From NCBI GenBank assembly GCA_027559495.1, contig JAMXSV010000003.1:1-64000 (forward strand): a DNA stretch of 64,000 nt, read 5' to 3'. The DNA is from Aurifilum marmelostoma. Taxonomy: Eukaryota > Ascomycota > Sordariomycetes > Diaporthales > Cryphonectriaceae. Made by a program: the position numbers and the translations under genes. The notes beneath the pieces were generated by a model. That model made no database searches. It was not told the origin of the DNA and saw only the letters and a program-made list of their open reading frames with translations. Numbering within the stretch: the first letter of the stretch is position 1; each line of letters starts with the position of its first letter. Positions 1 to 12,369 of this stretch are shown here, one piece after another.

Positions 1-3000
1 GCTTTATAGCGCCTAATAGACTTATAGCGCTCTAGGCTTTGCTAGCTCTATATCTGCTAAACTAGAGCTTCTGAGCTATAGCTGCTAGCTTTTATGCCTA
101 TAAGGGCTAGCTCGGCTAGCTTATTACTGCTACTGCAGCTTGCCCTAAGCTTAAGCTTAATTATAGAGGTTAGCTATATCTTAGGCCCTATTAATAGGTA
201 TTCTAGCTATTCCAATTTCAGTTATATATAACCCCTTTAACCTATCTTCTGCCTTTGCCCTTAATAACTACTATAAAATAGAAAGCTAGCCCTTTTCTTA
301 CTAATATCTAGAGATAAGGATACCTAATAGACTTAGCTCTTAATAAGATCTAGTGCCTAGTCTAGTACGCTATTAAGAGTAATGCTTAGGTATTTCTATA
401 AGAGAGAGAGAGAGGGGGGGGGAAGAGAGAGAGAGGGAGAGAGAGGGGGGAGGGCAAAAGCGCGCTGCTAGCAATACTGCACTAGCCTAACCTTATCCGC
501 TCGCTCCTAAGATTTTACGCAATAGTAGCTCCTGCAGAAGCCCTAGCTGCTGCCTCGATTAAAATAATATCTTCTGGATCCGGCTAAGATATAGAAGGCT
601 AGCGCTAGCAAGCACTTTAATCTCCTAAATGCCTGCTCCTAAATTAGGGATTAGTCTTAGCAGGCATTGCTATATAGTAAAACTAAGATATATATTAGCT
701 AAGCTATTATTCCTAATCTAGAAGAGCTTTCTGCTAATAGCTAGGATGCTATAGAGGTATTATAATCAGTATATAGTCTAATATGCCTAGCTATATTTCT
801 ATTGCTAGAGAGTCTTTGCTAGATTATTATAAGCTTTTGCTGCAAGAAGTAGACTAATATATTAAATATTCCTAACTCGAATATTGTAAAGAACCTAAGA
901 TATACTAATAGAAGTAGATATAGAGGCTAAGAAGGAGGGACTAGCTAAGTTCGACTATAAGCATGCCTAGGCTTATATCTATAAGAGCAGAATCCCTAAA
1001 ACGAGAGGTAGCATAATTTAGGAAAGGCTGCATTTTGAAGGCAAGTTAGTATACTGCCTAAATAATATTTTAATAAGAGGAGAATATGCTATAGTCCCTT
1101 GCTTGCATTTATGCCTGCAATTTGCATAAGCCTTTATGCATCTAAGGGGCTTTATAAGGCCTGCTTTTTTTTCAACTTTAGGTAACTTATATCTGCCTGC
1201 AGTAGGGGCCTTAATAGCGCTGTTAAGGGATAGTAGCTATAAATACTATTACTCTATAGAAGGATAATTTTAGAGATAGCAGATATTAAACTAGACTTTC
1301 CAAAAGACTAATCTTTAATAAGAATAAGCTTAGAGAGATAATTACCCTATATAAGCTGCAGCTAGCACTAGCAGAACGATTATTCTGATATAAAGAAGAA
1401 GATAGAGAGGGGAGGGGAGAAGCGGGTTCAAGGTATCTAGAATGCTAGATGCAGAGGTTAACTAATAAGGCCCTATAAATATATCTTATAATTTAGTACT
1501 AAAGCAGGAGCAGTAGGCAAAATAGTATAACTGCTAAATATCTGCTTCGAGAATTAGCTACTCTAAGCCAATTAATTAGGACTAATATAATTAGCCTTGC
1601 TTAAGTTGCGAATAGGCCTCTTGCAAATATTAAGAGTATCCTAGCTGCTGTAAAAAGAGGCTAGAGAAGGAAGAGAATAATAGCCCTATAAGAAGAAGAA
1701 TAATATTCTAAAGAGAAGGAGGAATAAAGCTGACTAGCAGGGAGAGCCCTTAAGATTTTATAGACTGCAAGCAATAGTAAAGCTATCCCGGAAGAGGCTA
1801 TCCTGCACTACCTAGCAAATAATTATTACTTTTGCTGCCTTTTCTTAGCCTAGATATACGCAAGTATATATACCATTCTAGCAGCCTATTATAGCATTCC
1901 TTAAGAATATCTAAACTTTTCTTAGCTTAAATATTTGCGAGGGCGAGTAGGCATATAGCCTAGGCTATATATGAAGCCTAGCGCTTGCTCTTACTATAAC
2001 AGCTGCAGCTATAGAAGCAGGCTATTCCTTCTTATCTCGGTCTCCCTTCCTTCTTTCTCCCCTACCTTCTATAGCGCTCTGCCTATGCTATTGTATATAG
2101 ATTAGGGGCAAGAAAGAGAGATAGTTAAGATAGTTATATTTATAATAGCATTGCTATTTAGTACTAGCATAGAGGCAGCAGAGAATGCTATAGATAAGAA
2201 GCTAACTCTCTATTTGCTATGCCTTAAAATACTTATAAGGAGCTTAAGGAGATTAATTATTAGAGCAAGCCCCTAAGAGATAATATTATAAATCTTTATA
2301 ATGCAATTAGCTATATATAGTCTGCTTTCTAAATAAACTAGCCTATGCTATATAAATTAATTACTTAAGCATAGATAAGAGTATTATTTACTACTAGAAT
2401 AAGCGATATATGCATCTAATTATAATATATAGCAGAGGATTAAAAGAGTTGGCCTTATAATCTGCCCTATTTAGCGCGTTAATAGTAGAGAGATAGCTTG
2501 GAAATGCCTGTAAATAGCCTCTACTACCCTTAGCGGAAATATATGCCTGACTAGCCTTCTAATAGCTCTCTAGCAGCAGATAAGGGCTAAGGTAGACTTT
2601 ATAAAGGCGGCTATGCTAGTGAGGAAGGCGAAAGACTAGGATTAAGAGCATTATTAATTATAAGGATATTAAGGGCTGTACTTTCTAGGTATATTTTAGT
2701 AGCATTCTCTATATTTCCTTTTATTAGCCCTTTACCTTTAGAGCTAAATGCACTAGTTGTTTTGGGCATTATAAAAACTGTCTCTGCTTCTAATATTAAT
2801 TCTTACTGCTCTTATAAACTACCTCTAGCTGCTGCAGAGGGCATCTGCATTTGCCTAAATAACTATTGTGTATTAATTGATAGTAGTAAGGCCTGTCTAG
2901 CTGCAATGCTGGGCCTATAGCTGAGCAATATAGACTGCGCTATTATTATTAGCCTTCTTAAGGGCAGCTTTACTAATAATAATATTACAGCTGCTATTTA

Positions 3001-3239
3001 GATTAGCTGCAATTATGCCTAGCGGCTCCGAAGGCGATGGATTGTAATAGGAATGATTATAATAGATTAGGATTATAGTAGCAGAATAAAGCTATTGCTA
3101 TACTATCTAGCTATCTATCCTTATTGCAGGTCTCTTTTGCTCTGCTCTGCCTTAGGCTGAAGGCCTTGTGCCTTTGTTCTTTCTAACTGCTAGCTAACTA
3201 TTCTGTATGATAGGAGCTTTTTGACTTTCTTGCTATAAA
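1..3239. other. Decayed sequence, no gene recognised
   Basis: This is RIP-type sequence. A plus-strand frame between about 1,660 and 3,020 stays open apart from TAG/TAA, so an old coding region is likely, but I recognise no family in it. A cysteine-bearing stretch near 1,595-1,650 resembles a zinc-binding knuckle only loosely. Purine-rich AG/GGGA tracts lie at about 402-448. Confidence 0.5.
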
Positions 3240-3910
3240 GGCGGATATATAGAGAAATAAGCCCTTATCGCTCTTGAACGGAATAAGGCCCTCTATGCTA
3301 ATTATATCTATTCGATTAGGGACTGGCAGCCTAACTAGTTTATTTATATCGACGAATATAGCATTAATAAGAGAGGGACTAATAGACAAACGGCCTAGGC
3401 CCCGAAGGGCCTTATAGCTAGCAAATGCATGCCTGGCAGAGGGACCGACTATGGTAGGCATCTTCAGATTCTGCTATCTTTAGCCCTTAAGGGCATTATT
3501 ATGCTGTTAGTTTATAAGGGCTTTATAAATGCAGAGGTCTTCTTGCAATATATTATACAGTAGCTTCTGCTATAATATACTCTATTCTCTGGCCTACAAA
3601 GCATTCTAATTATGGATTATACTTCTCTCTACTCTTATAATGCTCTTGCGCTATTGTATAAGGGGGCAGGTGTAGTATTAAAATATCTCTCCCTGTATAG
3701 TCTGCATCTTAACCTGGTTGAGGCGTTCTTTGGCGAGCTTAAAGCATGTATTCGGCGGCACGCCTTGTATATTGAAGATTAATGGAGGAGTATAGAAGAG
3801 TAGAGGCAGTTTTTGACTGCTATAGTATATAAAGCAGGAAGAAATAGAAGTAATATTAGAGAGCATTTCTTAGCAGCAGGAGTGCTAGGTTTAGAAAAGA
3901 GATTATAGTT
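3240..3910 (+). pseudogene. Tc1/mariner-type DD34E transposase, RIP-decayed
   Basis: One plus-strand frame reads as the catalytic half of a DDE_3 (IS630/Tc1-mariner) transposase. The first aspartate is in an IDE motif (codon at 3,351). The second is in the position of the usual MDNA/SxH motif (codon at 3,615). The third acidic residue is a Glu (codon at 3,720) in a decayed YSPDLNPIE motif read as YSLHLNLVE. Second Asp and Glu are separated by 34 residues, the DD34E spacing of the Tc1 group. TAG/TAA stops interrupt the frame at CAG/CAA-like positions. The N-terminal DNA-binding half is not traceable in one frame upstream, and terminal inverted repeats were not found. Confidence 0.8.
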
Positions 3911-4103
3911 ATATATATATATAATTTATTTAGTGCTAGGATATAGTGCAAAATAATAGAGGATACTATAGCTATATACTATATACTTAATTTAATTTCT
4001 ATTATTTTACTTCTAAGCTATATGCAATACTATATGCTAGCTAGCAATTGCATATAGGTTACTTATGCAGGAACCTAGCCCCTCTATATACAATAGTATA
4101 AAA

Positions 4104-4150
4104 GCATGCTGCATATGCCTATATAAGATATATAGGCATATGCAGTATGC
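4104..4150. repeat. Near-perfect 21-bp inverted repeat
   Basis: Two 21-bp arms (4,104-4,124 and 4,130-4,150) are reverse complements with one mismatch, a G/A change, around a 5-nt spacer. The right arm also begins the repeat shared with 9,076 onward. It could be the junction of two elements or a terminal hairpin. No gene is attached. Confidence 0.8.
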
Positions 4151-4780
4151 TTTCTCTAGTCTTCCCCTAGTATAGCACTTATTTAAGAGAAGCAGATGCA
4201 GTATAATTAGCTAATCTATCCCCTTCTTTCTATTGCAAATAGCCTTTGCATATACGCTATTATAGTGGCTAGCGTAAGGGGCTAGCGTAAGGAGCTAGTG
4301 TGAGGAGCCTCGGGTTCAGAAGGATAGTGGGTTCTGAAGATCCCTTATATAAGAAGAGGAATACCTACTAGTAGCTTTGCTTTTAGATAAATAATAATAA
4401 TATGTTCTTTTGCTCTCTTTTCAATTTAGATTTTCTATAAACTATCTGGGCAGATCTAGGGCAAGTCTTTTACCCTAATCCTATGCCTTGCTAGCCTTAG
4501 TTTGCTATTCTTATAATATAGCACGCTTAGGTCGATAGGGCCCTTGCCTATAACTTGGTCTTCTGCCCTTTTTATTATGCAATAGCGCCTAAGTTCTAGT
4601 TTAATGCATTTAGGAAATAATGCACTATAAAATATTACTTAATAGCCTTACTTAATTAGCTAAGCTGCCTGCTGTAGCTATGCTAAGAAGATATTAAATG
4701 CAAAAGAATATAAAGCTAATATAATCCTATAGAGTAATATATAGTATAGCAGAGCTAGAGCTTGCAAAACTGCCTTTTAG
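4130..4780. repeat. Dispersed repeat, copy 1
   Basis: Segments at 4,130-4,255 and 4,610-4,770 match 9,076-9,225 and 9,230-9,420 in order, with differences mainly of the C/T and G/A kind. In copy 1 the two segments are split by about 350 bp (4,256-4,609) that copy 2 lacks, so either copy 1 carries an insertion or copy 2 a deletion. No coding content was recognised in the shared part. Confidence 0.65.
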
Positions 4781-4999
4781 GCTCTCTTATAGAACTATAA
4801 GGGCAGATAGTAATAATTCTCTTATTTATATAATTATAGTTCCCTCCTTATAAGAAACTCGACTTTTAGCTATTTCTTTATACTAGATCTTCTATATAGC
4901 TTTTTTATTATTAGAGTAAATAGAGCGCTATCCCCGCCTTTATTCCTATCTTATAAAAGCATAATCTAATACTGCTCTTGCTAGTATACTAATTCTATA

Positions 5000-5720
5000 T
5001 ATATGAGATATGTGTAGTGTCTATAATACCTTAGCTTTTAGCTCTTGCACGATTATTTTGCCTTAATGCCTAAGCTAAAATAGTTATGCATCTTTCCCAA
5101 AGAGCTGCTGCTACTGCATCTGGGTAGTCTAGCGCCCAAGGCGCTGGGCCGCCTGGATAGGGGCCTGACTCTTCCTATCTATATAAAGCGCAGTAATAGA
5201 GATCTCTTAAGCTGCTTAAGCTATCTAGCTGCAATCTTATTTGCTAGGGGCAGTCTTAGTATTAGAAGTAGCTATCTTATCCCTTGCAGCATACTTCCTC
5301 TTTTTAGTCTTAAGCTTTTTTTCGCTTTGGCTATAAAGGCTCCTCCCCTTTATAGTTGTCTGCCTTATAAGCAGACTCTCTCTTTCTCTTGCTGCTAAGT
5401 ATAGCAATAGCTACTAGCGGTATTGGAATACCCTGCCTATTACTATCCTTCCCCTTAGCAAGCAGCTTGGGTTCTGGGCCTATAGCAATATATTGCTGCT
5501 TAATCTATACTAGCAAAACCTTATATAACTAGCGCCTTTTCTCTGCGGATGCTTAAGCTAGAGCTAATAAAGAATTACTGCCTGCTATATCTATATTCGA
5601 CTGCTTATAATAATCCTTAACTAGTTATCTTATCTTTTTATATTTTTTCTAAAACTTATTATAGCGCATTAGATAGTAATATTAATACTCAATCCAAGTA
5701 CCTTGCTAGCACTGCTTATC
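5000..5720 (-). pseudogene. Decayed ORF of unknown family
   Basis: One minus-strand frame stays open for more than 200 codons apart from TAG/TAA, reading a Lys/Arg-rich, coiled-coil-like sequence with several Trp/Tyr/Gln residues near its start. I do not recognise the family. A short Myb/SANT-like DNA-binding region is a possibility but no diagnostic motif is visible. Confidence 0.4.
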
Positions 5721-7100
5721 TTACTATAGCAAGATATTGCTATCTAGTTTATATCTTCTTTATAGCTTGCAGATCTTCTTAGTATATATATTAAATTATT
5801 TATTCTTATAATATATGCAGATTCTTTCCTGCTATATACGAAATGCATGCTAGTTGCGCAGCTGTAGGCAGAGAAATTTATTAGCTATTCCCCCTAGGTT
5901 AGAGAGCTACTAGTTTATAATTGGTTGGTACTTCTTGCGCAGATCTCGGAGGGGAAATACATAGTATTGCGGGTAGTAGAGAGGGCAGCTGTTGCGCTCT
6001 AGCTCTTTATGCGCTTGCATCTTAAGCAGAAGCGATTCTGCATTATCTTCTTCTTTATTTGAAAGCAGTATAATGCATCTATAGAGGGTCGAATATTAGG
6101 ATAGGAATAATATAATAGGTATTAGTTGCCTTATAGGATAGATTTTAGCCTTAACTGCAGTTCTTCTGCGTTTAGTGCAAGATTAGATGCCTATTGCTAT
6201 TTGCCTAGCAGCAGCAGCTGTCTATTAGTATAGCGGCGTTAGTATTAGGTTAGGCAGAGGAGTTGCGAGATCTATTCTTACTCTGCCCTCCGGAAAACCC
6301 TAATCTGCTTAGGCTTAGGGATCTTTTCGATGCCTAAGACAGAAATAATCCTGGGGCTGGTTAAGGCGCAGTTAGCTACTAGCTACTGCAGCTCTCTCCT
6401 TAAAGGCTATCTATAGGGGTTATATATACCTTATTGCTGCAGTTTATAATAATTGCTTACTGCGCTAGTTCCTTAAGAGGCAATTCTATTATAGCCTCTA
6501 TTATTAGTAAGTTTATAGTAAAGAGGCAGGTATATAGTACTGCATAGCTGCTGCTTATATTTAGTTCTAGCTCTATAAGCACTAAAGGCTTAGGTTGCTA
6601 TATATATTCCTTACTTAGCAGATACTCTGCTATAGCTTATATAAGAAATATAGACTTTCTAATTTAATTTTCTGCAATTTGCATTCTCTGCTAATTATAT
6701 ATATTCTAGCTTACTATAAGTATCTTTATATATTATATGCTTTCTACTGCTTATACTACTTTATATCCCTATAGAAAGGGTTTTCTGCCCTATGCCTATA
6801 TTATTAAGAATAATATCTAATAGCGACTATAATCTAAATATCTTTGCAATATTAACCCCGACTACCCTTATAAGCATTATCTATACCCTTCTTAGCCTGC
6901 CCTAGAACTCGAAATAGATTATAGCAAATAGCAGTAGTATAAGCCCTAGGCTAAGCTGCAAGAATATGCTTGCAGATAATGCAGAGCAGGGCGCTAGTAG
7001 CGCCTAGGACTGCTTAGTCTTATCTTTCGATAAGCTGCTGGCTTTTAATAATCTAGGAAGGGGGTTGCGATTTAGTATAGATATGCAATCCTTCTATATT
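5721..7100. other. Decayed sequence, no gene recognised
   Basis: RIP-type sequence with C-rich stretches on the plus strand, which suggests former minus-strand coding. I could not follow a frame or recognise a domain. Confidence 0.4.
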
Positions 7101-7629
7101 ATTTTAGGAATCTATAGGAGAAGCAGTAGCATTAGTGCCCATTATATATATTGCCTATGATTAGATAGATATATACTTTGCCCTATCTAGCTTCTGCTAA
7201 TACAGGATTAGTATATAATTATAGTAGATAAGAAGCTCTATATCTAGCTATATAACTATTTATAGTATAGGATTGCTATTAGCTATAACTGCTAGCATTA
7301 GAATATAAGATAGGTAAATAAGTTGTGGATTATAGCCTATAAGCTAGGTAATAAGCATAATTCTGCCCTAGAACTAACCGAGATTATTTGCAGAAAACTT
7401 AGAATATTAGTAGAATTCCTTAACTACTAATTGCTAAACCCTATATATGCCCAAAATCTATAAGCGTTTATTAAAAGATGCTTGGATTAGAGGAGGCGGG
7501 AAGCAGAAAGAGATAGCAGAGACCCTCCAGAAGTCGCAGGGATTACCCTGCAGAGTCCTCTATCTACGCAAGCTCCGATTATAACAGCCCCAATGATCTC
7601 GGATTAGAACGATATCTACTATAAAGCTG

Positions 7630-8700
7630 GATTGCTCAGGGCAGGGGCGTATAGCTAGGTATATAAGATGATTAAGGCATATAATAGGCATATTCTTGCT
7701 GCTAAGATCTTTTGCTAGCTTAAGAAGAGAAAGCTAAATCTTATAGAGGAGAATAAATAGATGCTTATACTGCAAAGAGAGTATACTATTATAAAAAGGT
7801 ACGCCTATATATATATACTAGCCTGCCTCTCTACTCTTGCTCCCTATCCTATAGTACTATACTATATTAGCGCTAATTATTATTGCTATATTACTATATA
7901 TCTAGCGCTATATAATAGAGATATTAGGATTCTATATAGACTTTTAAGCTATAATCTTTATGCTATACTATTCTCTTAGGAATATTCTAGAGGCAGGTAT
8001 TACTAAGTTATCTAAATATATTACTGCATTTAGCTAAGTGCTTAATAGCCTTGCATTCCTCTATTATAAGAAGAAGCTAGCCTACTATAATCTTAAGCCG
8101 GAGAACCTGCTAGTCTATTAGAGCCCGCTGCAGATTATTATTGCTAATTTCAGCCTATTTAAGTTCGCAGCAAATAACTTTGCCCTAGAGATGCGCTATA
8201 GCACGCCTAAATATATAGCGCCCAAGGTCCTTCTATCTAACAGGTATAGCCTTCCTGCTAATATTTAATTGCTAGGCATTATTATGCTCGAGTAGTTCTA
8301 TAGTATCCCGGACTAACTCTTGCTGCTAGAGCGCAATGCTAAAACGCTATCTAATATCTGGAGCAGCTGGGTGCATATATAGATAAGCTATCTCTTTAGT
8401 GCCCTAGGCTATAAGAGAGAAGATAGCGCAATTATCCCTATCCTATTAGCAATAATTTAGTATAAGGCAAAAAAGAGGCAGATAGCAAGATAGTATTTAG
8501 TTATAAGCTTATAGAATAGCCTATTCTATAGGGATCTAGTTAGCAGTTATATTATTTGCAGGAATAAAAGGTTAACAATCTTAGGTGCATAGCTAAGCGC
8601 TAAGCAGAACGCCTCCTTCTTATTATCCTTAAGCAATACCTCTGCATTAATTATTATCCTACCTAGCGCAGGCTAATAACTAAGGCAGTCCTATTAATGC
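7630..8700 (+). pseudogene. Serine/threonine protein kinase, RIP-decayed
   Basis: The kinase fold can be followed in order. A glycine-loop-like stretch is at 7,632-7,667, the ATP-binding lysine of the VAIK-type motif is at codon 7,704 (read AAKIF), the catalytic loop is at 8,083-8,103 (read YYNLKPEN for HRDLKPEN), the DFG position is at 8,156-8,164 (read NFS), and a TPKYIAP motif for the APE region follows. HRD Asp to Asn, DFG Asp to Asn and Gly to Ser are each explained by G-to-A changes. Many TAG/TAA stops are present. The N-lobe is in one frame and the C-lobe, from about 7,980, in the next, so there is also at least one indel. Sequence upstream to about 7,140 continues in the N-lobe frame and may be an N-terminal domain of the same protein, not identified. 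Confidence 0.75.
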
Positions 8701-8714
8701 AACTCAGGAGGGAA

Positions 8715-8735
8715 AGTTTTTTTTTAGGAAGGGGG
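8715..8735. repeat. Poly-T followed by poly-G tract
   Basis: A run of nine T is followed by AGGAA and nine G. It is low-complexity sequence with no obvious role. Confidence 0.7.
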
Positions 8736-9075
8736 GGGGCAGGGAGGCATATAGAATAATAGCAAGCTAGAGATAAGCATGCTTATATTATAGGATAGGC
8801 ATCTGCCTAAGGCATACTTACCTCCTGCTAACCCTCTATTAGAGAATTAGCAGAGAGGCATATACTATTGAAAAAGAAAAGAAAAGAAAGAAAGAAAGCT
8901 ACTAAAAAAACTCTCTATGCATAGAATAGATAAATCTACTAACTAAGAAAAGAGCCTGCAGTTTATGCTTATATATTCTATAATATAGGCATATATAGTA
9001 TGCTCTAATAAGGGCTACTATGCTATAGTACTATATTATTAGAGCTAGATAGCTTATACGCAGCTGCAAGCTAGA

Positions 9076-9420
9076 TATATAAGCATATGCAGTATACTTT
9101 CTCTACTTATATTATATAATTTTACCTTTTTTGTGCACTTATTCTAATATTTTATATAGGCAGATACAGAATGCCTATAGCTAATTTGTTCCCTTTCTTC
9201 TATTGCAAATAGTCTTTGCATATATCTATTAAGGAAATAATGCATTACGCATTACTTAATAGCCTAACCCTAATTAGCTTAGCTGCCTACTATAGCTACT
9301 TTTATAGGATCTTAGATGCCCTTATCTAGCCTAAAGAGGAATAAATTATAATAGAAAGAAGAATAGAATAGTTAGCTGCTATAGCCCTATAGAGTTATAT
9401 ATAATACTGCAGAGCTATAG
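9076..9420. repeat. Dispersed repeat, copy 2
   Basis: This is the shorter partner of the repeat at 4,130-4,780. It starts with the same GCATATGCAG-containing arm and continues through the motif ending GGAAATAATGCA and a TAGCTNAGCTGCCT region. It lacks the roughly 350 bp present in copy 1. Confidence 0.65.
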
Positions 9421-11540
9421 CTAAGGAGGTTAAGACTTGCGCTTATTCTTTTTTATCTAGCTGCCCTTATAGCCTTTCTTTAATCTTATAGGGGATAGCA
9501 GCAATAAGGGGACATTAATAGCTAGATATTCCTCCTTATCTTGCAGAGTATTAAATAGCTATAAGAAGCAAGCTGCTTACTTCAGCTTAGGCATATAGGC
9601 ATACTGCTAATGCTTCTATTGCTTATAGCCCCTAATTAACTAGCTAAAGACAAGCGCCTGCTAGGCCTTAAAGGACTGCGTTCTTCTATACTGCTAGCGC
9701 CTTAGACCTCCTCTTATATATTGCATCTTATTCTTATCCGAATTATCCCCTGCACCTTCCTTACTATCTTCGGGTATAGGCTTCTAGCCAATGCCCTTTA
9801 GTCTGCAAGCTAGTATAGCGAGATAGGGAGAGCTTTTGCACTAGCGCAGCTAGAGGCATATAGCCTCCTTCTGTCCCTCCTAGCCTGCCTTCTTATTAGC
9901 TACCTCTAGCTGCCCCTCGCTGCTGCCCACACTAATACCACCCTCCTTCTCTCTATCCCCTGCTATCTTAGTTATAGGTGTCTGCCCGCCCTCAGAGCCT
10001 ACTATAGCAGCAGTATCCCTATAGCGCAGTGCGCCTAGTTATTCTACTAAAGGGGATGCTAGCGCTTAGTTAGAACTTAAGCTATTATCTAATACAGGCC
10101 TGCCTGCAAAGATCTTAGTTATATAATTGGTAGCTAGCATTATAGGTATCTCTATAACTAGGGCAGAGGCTGCTATAGCTGCTGCAGGCGTAATATTAGA
10201 GGCATGCCTAGAGGCAGGCTAAGATAAGATAGCTGCTAACGGCCTAGGCTGCATAGCTGCAGAAGGGCTAGGAGAGAGCAGAATATAGGCAACTAGGGGT
10301 CCTATGCTATATAACTTAGTATAGCTATTATATGCGCAATTACTGCAAGCCCTATAAGAAAGTGTATTAGGCTTAAATATAGGCGCCTAAATATAGCCTT
10401 GCTAAAGGCCCTGCAGATTGCAGCAGTTATTATAGGCATTGGCTGCAGAGATAGCAATAATGCCTAAAGCTTAAATAAGAATAGCCTTTAGATTTATATT
10501 AAATTAAAAGCAATTGCTAGTGCAGCTTAGATTAAATATCTAGCTAGCCTCCTGCTTAAGTATAGCTTAATGCAGATTTGCTATAATGCTATTAATAGCT
10601 AGCAGAGTGCTAAGCCTTAAGAACTAGCTAGTAGGCTCTCTAGATTAGAACTCTATAGCATTTCTATACTCTAATATAATTATCTTTATATACTTTTATA
10701 TAGTAGTATAGAGAGCAAAACTAGATATGCTAAAGCTTAAGGCCATCTTAGTAAGAGAAGATGCAGTATTAATAAGAGGGATAAATAAATTAGCTAGGCA
10801 GGGATTATCTATAGGCAAGGAGTAGAATATAAAACTCGAAAGCTTTATGCATATTGCAGCGCATTGCAGCGCATCAAGGGGGTATATAGAATGCCTCTAG
10901 ATAGTTAAGAGCAATGCTAGCTAGTCTAGAATTAGTAGAAAGGGAGGAGGGAAGGGGGGCCTGTAGGCGAGTCGCATATATATGCTTTAGGGGCTGCTTT
11001 AATGCTAAGAGCAGAGCAGAGCAAAGGTTCTTAAGGTTATAAGGAGAAACTTGCTAAGAGGTTAGGCTTTAGAAGAGAGGGCTTAGATTGCAAGAAGAAA
11101 AGAATAAAGAGAAGAAGCGCAGGCTAGCAGGGAGAGATATATATAAGTGCATTTTAAAGCTTAAAGGAGAAGAAAGGGGCAAGGGTACTAGCATAGCAGG
11201 AATAAGACTATTAACTCTGCTTAAAGTATATTATTTTAATAGCTTCTCTCGATATTTGCTAAATAATATAGCTCTTTCTGCATAATATGCCTCTTTCTTA
11301 ATAGCCTACCTTAATCTAAATAATATGCCTAGAATTAAATAAAACTAATAAGAAGCCTACTATGCTAGATATTAAAAGGCACTTCCTCTCTTTTAGCCTC
11401 TACTAGATTTAAAACCTTCTCCTTCCTTTCCTTATTAATAAGCAGCTATCTGCATTATCCTACAGCTAGCTCTTGCTACTAGACTATGCCTATATTCCTA
11501 CTAATTATAAAAAAGAATAAGAAAAAAAGAAAATACTAAA
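9421..11540. other. Decayed sequence, no gene recognised
   Basis: RIP-type sequence. The part at 9,500-10,060 is C-rich on the plus strand and may be decayed minus-strand coding related in style to 5,000-5,720. A 65-codon ORF at 11,088-11,285 (plus, Lys/Arg-rich) has no recognisable motif and is probably accidental. Confidence 0.4.
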
Positions 11541-11556
11541 AACACTTTATATACTC

Positions 11557-12369
11557 TACTGCTATAGCTTTCTGCCTAAATAGTCTAAAAGATAAAGAGC
11601 AGATAACTATAGGTATAAGTATAATAAACAACTATGCTTAACTACTAAGCAAGATGCATAAGGAGATGCCCGCTACCCTCTTCTCTAAGACCTAGCTAGC
11701 TTCTACTAGTAATGCTGCAAAGGTTAAGGTCAAAGGCACTATTACTGCTATAGCTTCCTGCCTAAATAGTCTAAAAGATAAAGAGCAGATAATTGCAGAT
11801 ATAGATATAATAAATAACTACACTTGACTATTAGGCGAAATGCATAAGGAGATGCCTGCTACTCTCTCCTCTAAGATCCAGCTAGCCTCTACTAGTAATG
11901 CTGCAGAGATTAAGATTAAGGGCACTATTACTGCTACTAAAGCCTAGATGCCTATGCCCTACTACCCAGACTAGTTGCAGTCCAATAGATTGCTAGAGAT
12001 AGAGTTATAGGAGTTCGCCTCTAGTTTCCTCTGCAAGGAAAGTGCTAATTAGAAGCAGCCTAATATCTATGCCTTCTCTAAGCCCTACTTTGCAATCTAT
12101 ATATGCCTAATCGACTTTAGTATATAGAGCTATATCCTAACTATTGCCTTTAGCTGCATAATTTATCTAAACATTAATATAGTTAAGAGATAATACTATT
12201 TAGTTGCAAGTAGAAAGCTGCGCATCTCTCTTGGCAAGCATAATAACTTTATTATTGGACTATTTAGCCTATTTAAGATAAAGCTAGGCTAGAAGGCCAA
12301 AGTAAAGAACAAGCAGAGCATAAATGCTATACTGCATATTCTTAACACAAATCTAGAGCTCTAATAATA
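11557..12369 (+). pseudogene. Decayed ORF with 62-residue tandem repeats
   Basis: A plus-strand frame starting near 11,557 reads through about 270 codons, broken by TAG/TAA and one TGA. It contains a direct repeat of exactly 186 bp (62 codons): units begin at 11,557, 11,743 and 11,929, the third being only a fragment. Each full unit carries the conserved string CLNSLKDKEQ and, later, MHKEMPAT. After the repeats comes a non-repeated C-terminal part ending in tandem TAA codons near 12,369. The period keeps the reading frame, which argues that the duplication arose while the gene was coding. I do not recognise the family. Confidence 0.6.

Noticed and set aside
10959..11285. 65-residue Lys/Arg-rich ORF as a real gene
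   Set aside because: It starts in RIP-type sequence, lacks motifs and has no supporting context.
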